Below, in pieces: positions 7,628 to 15,862 of a stretch of DNA of 45,808 nucleotides. The position numbers were made by a program, and so were the translations under genes. Within the stretch, counting starts at the first letter, position 1. The number at the start of each line of letters is the position of its first letter. This DNA comes from Bacteroidetes bacterium 46-16 (lineage in GTDB: Bacteria > Bacteroidota > Bacteroidia > Chitinophagales > Chitinophagaceae), in the NCBI GenBank assembly GCA_001897835.1, contig MKUN01000004.1, positions 1-45,808 on the forward strand. The letters are read 5' to 3'. Under the pieces are notes generated by a model, which was not told where the DNA came from, made no database searches, and saw only the letters and a list, made by a program, of their open reading frames with translations.

Positions 7628-8629
7628 ATGGAACTATTCGATAATCATAAAAAGCTATTCGGTCTCGCTACGTTGTTCTTTGTGGGGCTTACCATACTAG
7701 TAGCGGTCATGCCTGCTATCAGAAACCAAAATAATAATCAGCCGTTACCAAACGCTCAGGAACTAAGTCCTGAAGCCGTAAAAGGTAAAGCTATATTTAT
7801 AGCAAACGGCTGTGTAGCATGCCATACGCAACAAGTCAGAGATCTGGACATGGATAAGATATGGGGTACACGTCCCAGCCTTGCGGCTGATTATGCAGCT
7901 ATTCACCGCACAGATGTATGGCGCAACACAGCAACTTTAATGGGTACAGAAAGAACCGGACCTGATCTTACCGATATAGGCAACCGCCAGCCAAGTAAGG
8001 ACTGGAACCTGGTTCACCTCTACAATCCACGGATTGTTGTAAAGGAATCCATTATGCCTGCCTATCCTTGGCTGTTCACTATTAAGGAAGAACCATCTAA
8101 ATCAGATATCATAGTTAATATACCTGCCAAGTTCTTAGACGGAAAAAAAGGTAAAGTGGTAGCAACAAAAGAAGCAATCTACCTGATCGCTTACCTGCAA
8201 TCACTCAAACAAACCAAGTTGCCTGATGGTACTGTTGCACCTGCCTTTCTCTATAAGAAGGAAGAAAATAAAACTATACAAGCTGTAGGTTCAGAACCTG
8301 ATGGGAAAGCCCTATTTACAGCTAACTGTCAAAGCTGTCACCAAGCGAATGGCGAAGGATTGCCGGGAGCATTTCCGCCCTTAAAAGGCAGCCCGGTTGT
8401 ATTAGGAGATGATCTTGAAAAATATGTAGACATCATTGTGAATGGATATGATGCGCGAGCAGAATTTGGAGTAATGCCTCCCGTAGGAACCAATATGCAG
8501 TTTACAGAACATGACATTGCTGCTCTGATCAACTATGAACGAAGTAATTGGGGCAATAATGGCAAAAAAGTAACCCCCGAGGAGATAAAGAAGATAATTG
8601 ATGTTGTAAAACTTAAAGCAGCAGAATAA
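7628..8629 (+). CDS. FixO-like monohaem subunit fused to a second cytochrome c domain
   Basis: The 333-residue protein has one N-terminal TM anchor (about 10-30). The first half is CcoO/FixO-like: CVACH (C62, C65, H66), WGTRPSLAADY, GPDLTDIGNR and the MPAYPWL axial Met (M143). The second half (about 222-330) is an added class I cytochrome c domain with CQSCH (C234, C237, H238) and a likely Met283 ligand (GVMPP). It would feed electrons from periplasmic donors to the oxidase encoded just upstream. No CcoP gene is present; the added domain may replace it. The stop overlaps the next start by 1 bp (TAATG). Confidence 0.9.
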   Translation: MELFDNHKKLFGLATLFFVGLTILVAVMPAIRNQNNNQPLPNAQELSPEAVKGKAIFIANGCVACHTQQVRDLDMDKIWGTRPSLAADYAAIHRTDVWRNTATLMGTERTGPDLTDIGNRQPSKDWNLVHLYNPRIVVKESIMPAYPWLFTIKEEPSKSDIIVNIPAKFLDGKKGKVVATKEAIYLIAYLQSLKQTKLPDGTVAPAFLYKKEENKTIQAVGSEPDGKALFTANCQSCHQANGEGLPGAFPPLKGSPVVLGDDLEKYVDIIVNGYDARAEFGVMPPVGTNMQFTEHDIAALINYERSNWGNNGKKVTPEEIKKIIDVVKLKAAE

Positions 8630-8889
8630 TGAAAAGAATAATTCTAAGTGCATTCCTATTATTCAACACGGTGGCAATATTTGCCTGTCCTGTGTGTGAA
8701 CGTAATCAGCCAAAAATACTAAGAGGTATCACTCATGGCGCAGGCCCTGAAAGCAAATGGGATTATGTAATTGTATGGATAGCGGTCATTATTGCCACGG
8801 CTACGCTTATTTTCTCTCTGAAATGGTTGATACGCCCTGGCGAACATTCGGGACGTCATATTAAACGATTCATTTTAAACAACGAATAA
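8629..8889 (+). CDS. Small CxxC membrane protein of the oxidase cluster
   Basis: The 86-residue protein has an N-terminal hydrophobic signal segment ending at FACPVCERNQ, where a CxxC motif falls right at the expected cleavage site. A second TM helix spans about 45-66, followed by a basic tail. The CxxC could bind a metal or haem, or serve in thiol exchange during cytochrome or CuB assembly; none of this is demonstrated. Start and stop are tightly packed between the cytochrome gene (1-bp overlap) and the next gene (1-bp gap), so it is surely co-translated. I do not recognise a named family. Confidence 0.75.
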   Translation: MKRIILSAFLLFNTVAIFACPVCERNQPKILRGITHGAGPESKWDYVIVWIAVIIATATLIFSLKWLIRPGEHSGRHIKRFILNNE

Positions 8890-8890
8890 G

Positions 8891-9301
8891 ATGAGTGATA
8901 AAAGCACCATATTCATCTTTATAGATGATGAAACAAGACCTGTGGCTGAAGTTCAGTCTCCTGTTAGTTTTGAACTGGACACACGCAAATTGACAGATGG
9001 AGATCATATGCTTAAGATTGTCAGTAAAGACCCAACCGGCAAAGAAGGACTCCGCAAAATCCCTTTCGAAGTTCGCAACGGGCCTGCCATTGCTATCGAA
9101 GGCATAAAAGAGCATGCAATAGTAGACGGTGTATTACCACTTATGATCAATGCTTATGGAAAAGGCGATCAAATATCTTTCCTGATAGAAGGTAGTGAAA
9201 CGCCGCAAAGTATTCCCTGGTGGGTGTGGACACTAATTATTGGCTTTGGAGGATGGGCACTGTATTATTTGTTCACTTATTTTTCAAATACGATAGGATA
9301 A
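8891..9301 (+). CDS. Ig-like, C-terminally anchored membrane protein
   Basis: The 136-residue protein's first 100 residues look like a beta-sandwich (VQSPVSFELDTRKLTDGDHMLKIVS and IPFEVRNGPAIAI are typical of bacterial Ig-like domains). One TM helix follows near the C-terminus (about 109-130, WWVWTLIIGFGGWALYYLF). No signal peptide is seen, so the topology is uncertain. It sits between the CxxC protein and the truncated hemoglobin gene, 4 bp before the latter, and is probably an accessory subunit of the oxidase complex. Function is inferred from position only. Confidence 0.7.
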   Translation: MSDKSTIFIFIDDETRPVAEVQSPVSFELDTRKLTDGDHMLKIVSKDPTGKEGLRKIPFEVRNGPAIAIEGIKEHAIVDGVLPLMINAYGKGDQISFLIEGSETPQSIPWWVWTLIIGFGGWALYYLFTYFSNTIG

Positions 9302-9305
9302 AGCC

Positions 9306-9701
9306 ATGAACGAAAGAAAAGACATAACTACATTACCTGATATTAAATTACTGGTAGACACATTTTACAGGAAGATCAGGGAAGATATCTTGTTAGGGAA
9401 GATTTTTAACGAAGTCATCAAAGACCGATGGCCAGAACACCTGGAAAAGATGTATCGCTTCTGGCAAACAGTATTAATGGGGGAGCACACCTATTATGGG
9501 AGTCCATTTCCACCTCATGCAAAGCTACCTATAGAACAGACCCATTTCAACGCATGGTTAAGACTTTGGAATAGTACAATTGATGAACATTTTACAGGAG
9601 CAAAGGCGGAAGAAGCTAAATGGCGAGGAGACAAAATGGCCACGATGTTTCTTTCCAAGATTGAATATTATCGTAATCACTCTTCAACACCACTTTTATG
9701 A
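9306..9701 (+). CDS. Group III truncated hemoglobin
   Basis: The 131-residue protein has the group III (P-type) truncated globin pattern: LVDTFYRKIREDILLGKIF at helix B/C, FWQTVLMGEHTYYGSPFPPH, and a proximal His at H80 in PIEQTHFNAWLRLW. These haem proteins bind O2 or NO and are often encoded beside NO-stress genes. Its stop overlaps the next start by 4 bp (ATGA at 9698-9701). The setting between a terminal oxidase and NO-defence genes suggests NO scavenging or protection of the oxidase. Confidence 0.92.
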   Translation: MNERKDITTLPDIKLLVDTFYRKIREDILLGKIFNEVIKDRWPEHLEKMYRFWQTVLMGEHTYYGSPFPPHAKLPIEQTHFNAWLRLWNSTIDEHFTGAKAEEAKWRGDKMATMFLSKIEYYRNHSSTPLL

Positions 9702-10138
9702 ATACGACCGTTGAACAACCTGTTGCTGTCGCTTGCTTGTTCACGTGGATAGGTTTCGTATGCGCCATCAGCTTTATGGAAGCGTGGCTGAAGTTCAGAG
9801 CACCCGGTGTAACACTTCCTATAGGATTAGGTATAGGAAGACTGGTATTTGCGGCGCTTAATAAAGTGGAATGGGCATTTGCTATTGTGGTAAGTATCAG
9901 TGTTCTTATGCACAGCAAGTTCATCTTTATAATGCCTAATGTTTTATTGCTGTTTATAATTCTCATTCTTATTCTACAAACTGTATGGTTATTACCCGCA
10001 TTGGATGCCAGAGCGGAATTATATATCCAAGATAAACCTGTGACCACTTCCCATCTGCATATCTGGTTTGTTGTTGCAGAGCTTATTAAAGTGACCGGGC
10101 TATTCATTATTGCTATATCATTTTTTAAACAATCATAA
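9698..10138 (+). CDS. Four-TM membrane protein of unknown function
   Basis: The 146-residue protein is almost wholly hydrophobic, with about four TM helices (roughly 8-28, 55-70, 75-97, 118-143) and a short polar loop near 100-115. The loop ends in TTSHLHIW, whose His residues could bind metal or haem. The size and layout recall small DUF4149-like membrane proteins, but I cannot assign a family. It is translationally coupled to the truncated hemoglobin and sits 2 bp before the dioxygenase gene. Confidence 0.7.
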   Translation: MNTTVEQPVAVACLFTWIGFVCAISFMEAWLKFRAPGVTLPIGLGIGRLVFAALNKVEWAFAIVVSISVLMHSKFIFIMPNVLLLFIILILILQTVWLLPALDARAELYIQDKPVTTSHLHIWFVVAELIKVTGLFIIAISFFKQS

Positions 10139-10140
10139 AT

Positions 10141-11052
10141 ATGGAGCAGGAACAGATTGTAAACGCCATCATAGACAAATACAATTCATTAGGTGAAAAT
10201 CCCGATACTTACCTTAAAGGCTTGTTACAAGAAAAGCCTGTCAATTATTGGGATTATGTGCAAGTAGACACATTGTTATCATTACAGAAACCCCATACTG
10301 ATTTTGCTGATGAAGAGATATTTATCATGTACCATCAGGTAACAGAACTGCTGTTGAAACTGATGCTCCACGAGATAAGGCAGATCGTAAATGCTGATAA
10401 GATAACTGAAGTTTACCTGATCGGGAAAATCAGCCGCATAAACCGTTATACAAGAATACTCATTACATCCTTTGAGGTCATGAGAGAGGGCATGGATTAT
10501 GATGATTACAACATTTTCCGTTCAGCATTGGTACCTGCCAGCGGGTTTCAATCTGCACAGTTCAGGCTGGTAGAGATCTATTGCACCCCTATTGAAAACC
10601 TTATTAATGAAGAAGGGAAAAGACGTTTGTCTGCTGAACCGGACATGGAAGAATATTTTGAACATATCTATTGGAAAGATGCAGGTCTGGATCGTGTTAC
10701 TGGGAAAAAGACCCTGACCCTTCGCCAGTTTGAAGATAGGTACCTGAAGGGATTTATAACGCTGGCGAAGGAGGTCAGGGGCAAAACGATTGAGGATATA
10801 GTTAAGAATATGTCCGGTATATCAGAAGCACTACGCGATATACTGCGGGAATTTGATCGTCTATATAACATAGAGTGGCCATTGGTGCATCTTAACACAG
10901 CAAAGCACTATTTAGACAGCAAGGATGAGAACAAAGATGCCACAGGTGGGTCTGAGTGGAAAAAATACCTCCATCCGCAGTTTCAGCAACGTAAATTTTT
11001 TCCTTCGCTATGGTCTGCTGAAGAACAACAAAAGTGGGGAACTAAAAAATAA
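10141..11052 (+). CDS. Tryptophan 2,3-dioxygenase family protein
   Basis: The 303-residue protein has the key TDO residues in place: H65 in FIMYHQVTELLLK (substrate-indole contact), Y123 and R127 in DYNIFRSALVPASGFQS (substrate carboxylate), H250 as the haem ligand, and T268 in ATGGS (ammonium/carboxylate contact). TDO opens the indole ring of L-Trp with O2 to give N-formylkynurenine. No other kynurenine gene is nearby; instead the gene is embedded 28 bp before RIC in a NO-stress operon, which is unexpected. The enzyme is predicted active from its residues, but the biological role here could differ, for example haem-based NO chemistry. Confidence 0.88.
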   Translation: MEQEQIVNAIIDKYNSLGENPDTYLKGLLQEKPVNYWDYVQVDTLLSLQKPHTDFADEEIFIMYHQVTELLLKLMLHEIRQIVNADKITEVYLIGKISRINRYTRILITSFEVMREGMDYDDYNIFRSALVPASGFQSAQFRLVEIYCTPIENLINEEGKRRLSAEPDMEEYFEHIYWKDAGLDRVTGKKTLTLRQFEDRYLKGFITLAKEVRGKTIEDIVKNMSGISEALRDILREFDRLYNIEWPLVHLNTAKHYLDSKDENKDATGGSEWKKYLHPQFQQRKFFPSLWSAEEQQKWGTKK

Positions 11053-11080
11053 TCACATCTAATTTACTAAAACTATTAAT

Positions 11081-11812
11081 ATGAACATTTCAAAAGACAA
11101 CATTATCGGTGCTGTGGTAGCAGAAGACTATCGCACAGCCAGCATATTTGAACAAAGCGGTATTGATTTCTGCTGTAATGGAAACCGTAGTATAGAAGCC
11201 GCTTGTCAAGAGGGTAAGATAGAAACAAAAGAGCTGCTCAGCCGTTTACAACAAACGGTAGATGCCCTTCCACGTAAAGAAGATGCAGTCAGTGATTATA
11301 AGTCCTGGCCAATAGACCTGCTCGCTGATTTTATAGAGAAAAAGCATCACCGCTATGTAAGCCAGCAAATACCTGTCATTCAGTCCTTCCTTGAAAAAAT
11401 TGTAAAGGTTCACGGTGGCAGGCACCCTGAATTGGCAGAGATCAAAACGCATTTCGATGCATGTGCTGGTGAATTAACTGCCCACATGAAAAAGGAAGAA
11501 TTAATGTTGTTCCCATTTATTCGTAAAATGGTGCAGGCTATATCCGAAGGGCATAAGACGCTGTCTGCGCCTTTTGGCACAGTCCAGAATCCTATAAGGA
11601 TGATGATGCATGAGCATGACCAGGAAGGTGAACGTTTCCGGAAAATAAAAGAATTAAGCAACCGATATGCAGCCCCTGTAGATAGCTGCAATACCTACCG
11701 GGCAGCCTATGCTACTTTACAGGCATTCGAGGATGACTTGCACCTACATATCCATCTGGAGAATAACATCCTGTTCCCAAAATCCATCGAGCTGGAACAG
11801 TCTTTTGCTTAA
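11081..11812 (+). CDS. ric: Iron-sulfur cluster repair di-iron protein RIC/ScdA
   Basis: The 243-residue protein has the N-terminal DUF542 domain with its invariant Cys pair (GIDFCCNG, C31-C32), followed by a hemerythrin-like four-helix domain with metal-binding His/Glu motifs (KKHHRYV, HMKKEELMLFPFI, HEHDQEGE, HIHLENNILFP). RIC proteins (YtfE/ScdA) repair Fe-S clusters damaged by NO or peroxide, donating iron from a di-iron site in the cytoplasm. Its presence is the best evidence that the whole operon answers nitrosative stress. The gene follows the dioxygenase gene by 28 bp. Confidence 0.95.
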   Translation: MNISKDNIIGAVVAEDYRTASIFEQSGIDFCCNGNRSIEAACQEGKIETKELLSRLQQTVDALPRKEDAVSDYKSWPIDLLADFIEKKHHRYVSQQIPVIQSFLEKIVKVHGGRHPELAEIKTHFDACAGELTAHMKKEELMLFPFIRKMVQAISEGHKTLSAPFGTVQNPIRMMMHEHDQEGERFRKIKELSNRYAAPVDSCNTYRAAYATLQAFEDDLHLHIHLENNILFPKSIELEQSFA

Positions 11813-11848
11813 TGAATAAGCATAAATTTAGTTCCTAAAATACCAATT

Positions 11849-12180
11849 ATGAACAAGCAGCCATCTCAGCGCAATTACGATACGCTCAGCGAAGCAGTGG
11901 ATGACCTTATTAAAAGAGGCTATACGACAGATTTTTTATTGCAGAAAGAAAAGGAGTGCCTGTTATGTAAAGATAATTCTCTGGAACTGTCGCCAGAAGA
12001 TTTTACTATTGATGAAGTATATCGTTTCGAAGGCATAAGTGATCCAGCAGACGAAGTATTGTATTTGCTATTTCTTCACCTAACTACAATGTAAAAGGGG
12101 TGGTCATTAACAGTTTTGGAGCAGATTTTGGTTACCGCGCTTCCAAACTCGTAGAACATTTGAATAAGTATGTTAAATAA
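11849..12180 (+). pseudogene. Small Bacteroidota protein, frameshifted
   Basis: The first frame gives 81 residues (11849-12094) ending abruptly in LLFLHLTTM. Shifting frame at the T-run near 12061-12064 restores a sensible C-terminus (AISSPNYNVKGVVINSF through LVEHLNKYVK) with a stop at 12180. The restored product of about 110 residues resembles a small family I recall from Bacteroidota, often labelled phosphoribosylpyrophosphate synthetase-like without clear basis (YDTLSEAVDDLIKRGYTTDF, DEVYRFEG). One missing T explains the break, so it is either a true frameshift, a programmed shift or a sequencing error. The function is unknown. Confidence 0.7.
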
Positions 12181-12188
12181 ACATTGGT

Positions 12189-12650
12189 ATGAAAAGACAT
12201 GATAGCTTTGTGGCATTTTCCAGGGAGCACCATTTTGGATTGCTCTTTTGCTGGAAGATAAGGCAAGGTGTAAAAATGCACATTCCAACAGAACGAATAC
12301 AACCTTATATAAAATACTTCTGGGAAAATCACTTGCAGCAACATTTTAAAGAGGAGGAAACCTTGTTGTTTGCAGTATGGCAGGGTAGCCTGATCAACCA
12401 AGCCCAATCAGAACATCAACATATCCGGCAACTTGTGGAAGACACAACCCTGAAAGGTTCATTGCGGGCCGAAATGTTTACCGTGCTGGCAGATGCAGTG
12501 GATGCTCATATCCGCTTTGAAGAACGGACATTATTTCCTCATCTGGAACAAAACTTGCCTGCTGATAAACTCAATTTCATAGGGAACCAATTACACATTT
12601 TGCACCAAACTCGTGAAAAAGATGAATACCCGGACGAATTTTGGATTTGA
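12189..12650 (+). CDS. Hemerythrin-domain protein
   Basis: The 153-residue protein shows a four-helix hemerythrin-like pattern: SREHHFGL (H14, H15), WENHLQQHFKEEETLLF (H48, H52, E56), SEHQHI, then DAHIRFEERTLFPHLE near 112-127. These residues can hold a non-haem di-iron site binding O2 or NO. It starts 8 bp after the end of the frameshifted gene and 6 bp before the ferredoxin gene, in the NO-stress operon. It may act with RIC in iron donation or NO detection; this is inferred from position. Confidence 0.88.
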   Translation: MKRHDSFVAFSREHHFGLLFCWKIRQGVKMHIPTERIQPYIKYFWENHLQQHFKEEETLLFAVWQGSLINQAQSEHQHIRQLVEDTTLKGSLRAEMFTVLADAVDAHIRFEERTLFPHLEQNLPADKLNFIGNQLHILHQTREKDEYPDEFWI

Positions 12651-12656
12651 TTAGTT

Positions 12657-12989
12657 ATGATAAATGCTTACGACACTATTCGCATAAAGATATTCTGGGG
12701 GGAAGAAGAGTACGTTATCAGTACCTATAGAAACGAATACCGCTCCCTGATGGAGCTCGTAAATGACAGACTCTATCCTGATGCTTTCGGTGAATGTGGC
12801 GGGATGGGAAGATGTGCTACCTGTTTGATACATTTGGGTTCTGCAAAGGAAATTCCGGGTATGGAGAGAAACGAAACTTCCACCTTATACAAACGGGGTA
12901 TTACAGACCCATCCATACGCCTAAGCTGTCAAATTCTAATCGATGTTTTATTACATAACCGCACGATCACTATTCTTGATAATAATTGA
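12657..12989 (+). CDS. 2Fe-2S ferredoxin
   Basis: The 110-residue protein has a plant-type 2Fe-2S motif ECGGMGRCATC (C47-x5-C53-x2-C56) and a distant fourth Cys at C91 in IRLSCQI. The spacing C-x5-C-x2-C matches adrenodoxin-like ferredoxins of the Fe-S assembly type. A likely role is electron delivery to the di-iron or haem proteins of the operon, such as RIC, hemerythrin or the dioxygenase. It is the last gene of the rightward unit; its 3' end lies 4 bp from the convergent channel gene. Confidence 0.88.
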   Translation: MINAYDTIRIKIFWGEEEYVISTYRNEYRSLMELVNDRLYPDAFGECGGMGRCATCLIHLGSAKEIPGMERNETSTLYKRGITDPSIRLSCQILIDVLLHNRTITILDNN

Positions 12990-12993
12990 TCTC

Positions 12994-14673
12994 TTATTTG
13001 CGGGATTTAATAACTTGTCTTGTGTACACCATCCATCTTTTTGTGCGAACAGATCCACTAAATTTCTGCTCTCTTTCTTTAGTAGTACTGTAGTATTTTA
13101 CAATATCCATTGCGGTGATTTTTCCTTTTATCATTGTATCGTCATTGGTATCGGTAACAAGTAATGCATCAACCCCTAATTTACCCATCAGTTGTACACA
13201 GACATCCAACGCTTCATTTTCATCAATCAACGGGTATTGCTCATTACCTATGACCGGTTGCAGCAAATCCCTTATATGTGCATGCATCAGCAAATCTGGA
13301 TGATAGGAGTCTGGAGTAATTATACCTCTTCTACGGATCTTTTCAGTCATGATACTACCTTCCATTAAGAAGAATGACACGAAATAGGCAGCCACACAAG
13401 CAGCAACAAGTGGTAATAGTCCATTTGGCTGCCCTGTTGTTTCAAACGCGAATATTATTGAAGTGAGCAAAGCTCTCGATGCACCTGCAAACATAGCTGC
13501 CATGCCTATTAATGCTGTTGTGGCAATGTTTATCCCTAAAGATGGAAAGAAAAAAATAAGTGCATTTCCTGTTAATGCACCCAATGCGCCGCCTATTGTA
13601 AATAAAGGGGCTAAGGTACCACCTGATGTACCACTCCCTAAGGAAATGACCCATGAAATGTATTTAAGCAGGCACAGGGACAACAAAACAGTCAGTGGTA
13701 ACTTGCCAGTGAGCAGATGCTGAATATTGTCATATCCAACCCCCATCGTATAGGGGGCAAAATATCCCACAACGCCTACTGCCACGGCTCCAATTGCTGG
13801 CCACCACATCCAGTGTACCGGCAGTTTTTCGAATAAATCTTCCACAGCATATACAGATTTCGAGACCAGTGAAGCGACAATGCCAATAAATAAACCTATT
13901 CCTGTATAAATGGCAAGGTCGGTACCGGAAGGCACGGGAATATCACCCATAGCAAAGACAGGTGCGCTGCCAAATAGCCAAATATGCATAGCAGCCCCTG
14001 TAACACAGGCTGATGCGACAGGTATTATAGAACGGGCGGAAAACTCAAATAGTAGTAATTCAATAGCTAATAATACTGCTGCTAACGGGCTGCCAAATAT
14101 TGCTGCCATACCCGCGCAGGCACCCGCACTCAGCATAATTTTCCTTTCTGCAGCAGAAATATGCATGACTTGCCCTGTAAACGAACCAAAGGCTCCCCCA
14201 GTCGCAATAATAGGGCCTTCAGCACCAAATGGGCCTCCTGTACCAATTGATATTGCCGCAGACAGTGGTTTTAGCAAGGTAATCAGTGGAGGTATCTTAC
14301 TTTCATCTAGAATGATCTTTTCCATTGCCTCAGGAATTCCGTGCCCTCGAATAGCTTTTGAACCAAATCTTGCCATGAGCCCTACAATCAAACTGCCAAT
14401 AACAGGGATTGCGATCACTATTATCCCAAGATGGTTACCAGCAGGACTTGCTGATTTGATCGAAAATTTCCCGTAAAACGAAAGATTCGTGATCAACTCT
14501 ATGAGATACACTAACCCCTTGGCTATAAACCCTATTACAGAAGCGTTTAGTATTGCTTGAAATGTGAGGAACACAATGCGTCTGTCAACTCCCGGAGTGC
14601 GAGATATCTCATTTTTTCTGTAAATCGGGTTCATAGATGGCGCTAATGGAATACTTTCGTCTTTTCGTTTCAT
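12994..14673 (-). CDS. ClC-family chloride channel or transporter with a CBS-like tail
   Basis: From the Met at 14673 the protein has about 559 residues; a 12-codon upstream extension is possible but unlikely. ClC signatures are visible: RGHGIPEAME (GSGIP equivalent), GGPFGAEGP with the gating Glu, and GSGTSGGTLAPLF (GxFxP region). About ten or more hydrophobic helices precede a C-terminal CBS-like segment (IRDLLQPVIG through ITAMDIVKYY). The GAEGP motif lacks the features I would expect of fluoride-type ClCs, so chloride is the likely ion. It is convergent with the ferredoxin gene and divergent from the regulator gene at 14767. Confidence 0.9.
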   Translation of the reverse strand: MKRKDESIPLAPSMNPIYRKNEISRTPGVDRRIVFLTFQAILNASVIGFIAKGLVYLIELITNLSFYGKFSIKSASPAGNHLGIIVIAIPVIGSLIVGLMARFGSKAIRGHGIPEAMEKIILDESKIPPLITLLKPLSAAISIGTGGPFGAEGPIIATGGAFGSFTGQVMHISAAERKIMLSAGACAGMAAIFGSPLAAVLLAIELLLFEFSARSIIPVASACVTGAAMHIWLFGSAPVFAMGDIPVPSGTDLAIYTGIGLFIGIVASLVSKSVYAVEDLFEKLPVHWMWWPAIGAVAVGVVGYFAPYTMGVGYDNIQHLLTGKLPLTVLLSLCLLKYISWVISLGSGTSGGTLAPLFTIGGALGALTGNALIFFFPSLGINIATTALIGMAAMFAGASRALLTSIIFAFETTGQPNGLLPLVAACVAAYFVSFFLMEGSIMTEKIRRRGIITPDSYHPDLLMHAHIRDLLQPVIGNEQYPLIDENEALDVCVQLMGKLGVDALLVTDTNDDTMIKGKITAMDIVKYYSTTKEREQKFSGSVRTKRWMVYTRQVIKSRK

Positions 14674-14695
14674 TTTGTCGATTTCTATACAAAAG

Positions 14696-14729
14696 TATTG
14701 CAAAAGCAATATTTTTTCCAGAAAATATT
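14696..14729. promoter_or_regulatory. Palindromes in the clc / regulator divergent promoter
   Basis: Two adjacent inverted repeats lie between the divergent clc and Crp/Fnr genes. TATTGC-AAAA-GCAATA at 14696-14711 resembles the TTGxx...xxCAA layout of Crp/Fnr sites. AATATTTT-N6-AAAATATT lies at 14708-14729. The 12-mer AAAGCAATATTT occurs at 14703 and again at 14755. They may be autoregulatory sites of the downstream FNR-like protein. Confidence 0.4.
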
Positions 14730-14766
14730 ATTTAATGAGTAAATTTATAATGCCAAAGCAATATTT

Positions 14767-15438
14767 ATGAAAAAAACAGACTGCAATTTAAAGAGCTGCT
14801 TTTTCTGCCAGGCATGTTCAAAAGAATGGCTGGAACTTACACATATTAAAAAACAAACGTTTCTATTCAAAAAGAATGAACAGTTGCTTTCTGAAGGTTC
14901 TGGTGTAACCGGTATATATTTCATGCTGTCAGGGGCCGTAAAAGTGCATAAACGATGGGGAGAAAAGGAACTGATCATTCGTTTTGCCAAACAAGGGGAT
15001 ATTTTGGGGATAAGGGGGTTTGGCGATACCGTCTATCACATTTCAGCTACGGCCATTACAGAAACAATGGCATGTTTCATTCCCGAAGATCATATACGGG
15101 CAAGTCTGCTTACCAATCCCATTTTATCGTATAAACTAATGCAATTATATGCAACCGAACTCAATAATGCGGAACAACGCATGAGTGATTTAGCCCATAG
15201 AGATGTCAAAGGTCGTATTGCTGAAACGCTCATCATGCTTCAAAGTGTATTTGGTGAGAACAAAGATCATTTTTTGTATTTGACCCTCTCAAGGCAGGAC
15301 ATTGCAGCATATGCCGGTACTACTTATGAAACAGTATTTAAGATATTTACAGATTGGATTGCATCGGGATGGATCAAAACGGATGGCAAACGTATTCAGA
15401 TAAAGGACAAAAAAAGTTTGCAGGCGTGTATTGTTTAA
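14767..15438 (+). CDS. Crp/Fnr-family regulator with an N-terminal Cys cluster
   Basis: The 223-residue protein has a cyclic-nucleotide-like beta-roll over about 20-130 and a C-terminal winged HTH (LSRQDIAAYAGTTYETVFKIFTDWI, about 177-205). Near the N-terminus are four Cys residues, C6-x4-C11-x2-C14-x2-C17. This Fnr-like cluster could hold an Fe-S centre for O2 or NO sensing, although the spacing is not that of E. coli FNR. It is located next to the respiratory/NO-stress operon and a palindromic promoter, which suggests it controls some of these genes. Target and ligand are inferred. Confidence 0.88.
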   Translation: MKKTDCNLKSCFFCQACSKEWLELTHIKKQTFLFKKNEQLLSEGSGVTGIYFMLSGAVKVHKRWGEKELIIRFAKQGDILGIRGFGDTVYHISATAITETMACFIPEDHIRASLLTNPILSYKLMQLYATELNNAEQRMSDLAHRDVKGRIAETLIMLQSVFGENKDHFLYLTLSRQDIAAYAGTTYETVFKIFTDWIASGWIKTDGKRIQIKDKKSLQACIV

Positions 15439-15499
15439 TACCATTCAAAAAAACAAACTAAAGAGAGCTACAATTTCACTTTTAAAAAGATGATATTTT

Positions 15500-15862
15500 A
15501 TGATACCAGTTATCAGGATCAAAAGAGCTTATGAAAAACCACTTAAAAAAGATGGATACAGGGTTCTCGTTGATAGATTATGGCCAAGAGGAGTAGAAAA
15601 AGAAGAGCTTGAACTCAGCGAATGGGCAAAAGATCTGGCACCATCTGTTCATCTTCGGAAATGGTGGGGACATGATCCTGCTATGTGGGTTGAATTTCAG
15701 AAGCAATATAGAAAAGAGCTTCAGCATAATAGGGCTGTTGATAATTTTGTAGAAAATCATAAGGATAAAAAGACAATAACCCTAGTTTATGGTGCAAAAG
15801 ACGTAGAACATAATCATGCTATAGTTTTGCAGCAATACATGGAACAACAATATATTTCCTGA
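15500..15862 (+). CDS. DUF488 family protein
   Basis: The 120-residue protein has strong DUF488 features: IKRAYE at the start, DGYRVLVDRLWPRGV (about 18-32), WAKDLAPSVHLRKWWGHDPAMWVEF, and a final TLVYGAKDVEHNHAIVL. The family is widespread and of unproven function; members often lie beside hemerythrin or NO-stress genes, as here. It starts 61 bp after the FNR-like regulator gene and may share its transcript. Confidence 0.9.
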   Translation: MIPVIRIKRAYEKPLKKDGYRVLVDRLWPRGVEKEELELSEWAKDLAPSVHLRKWWGHDPAMWVEFQKQYRKELQHNRAVDNFVENHKDKKTITLVYGAKDVEHNHAIVLQQYMEQQYIS

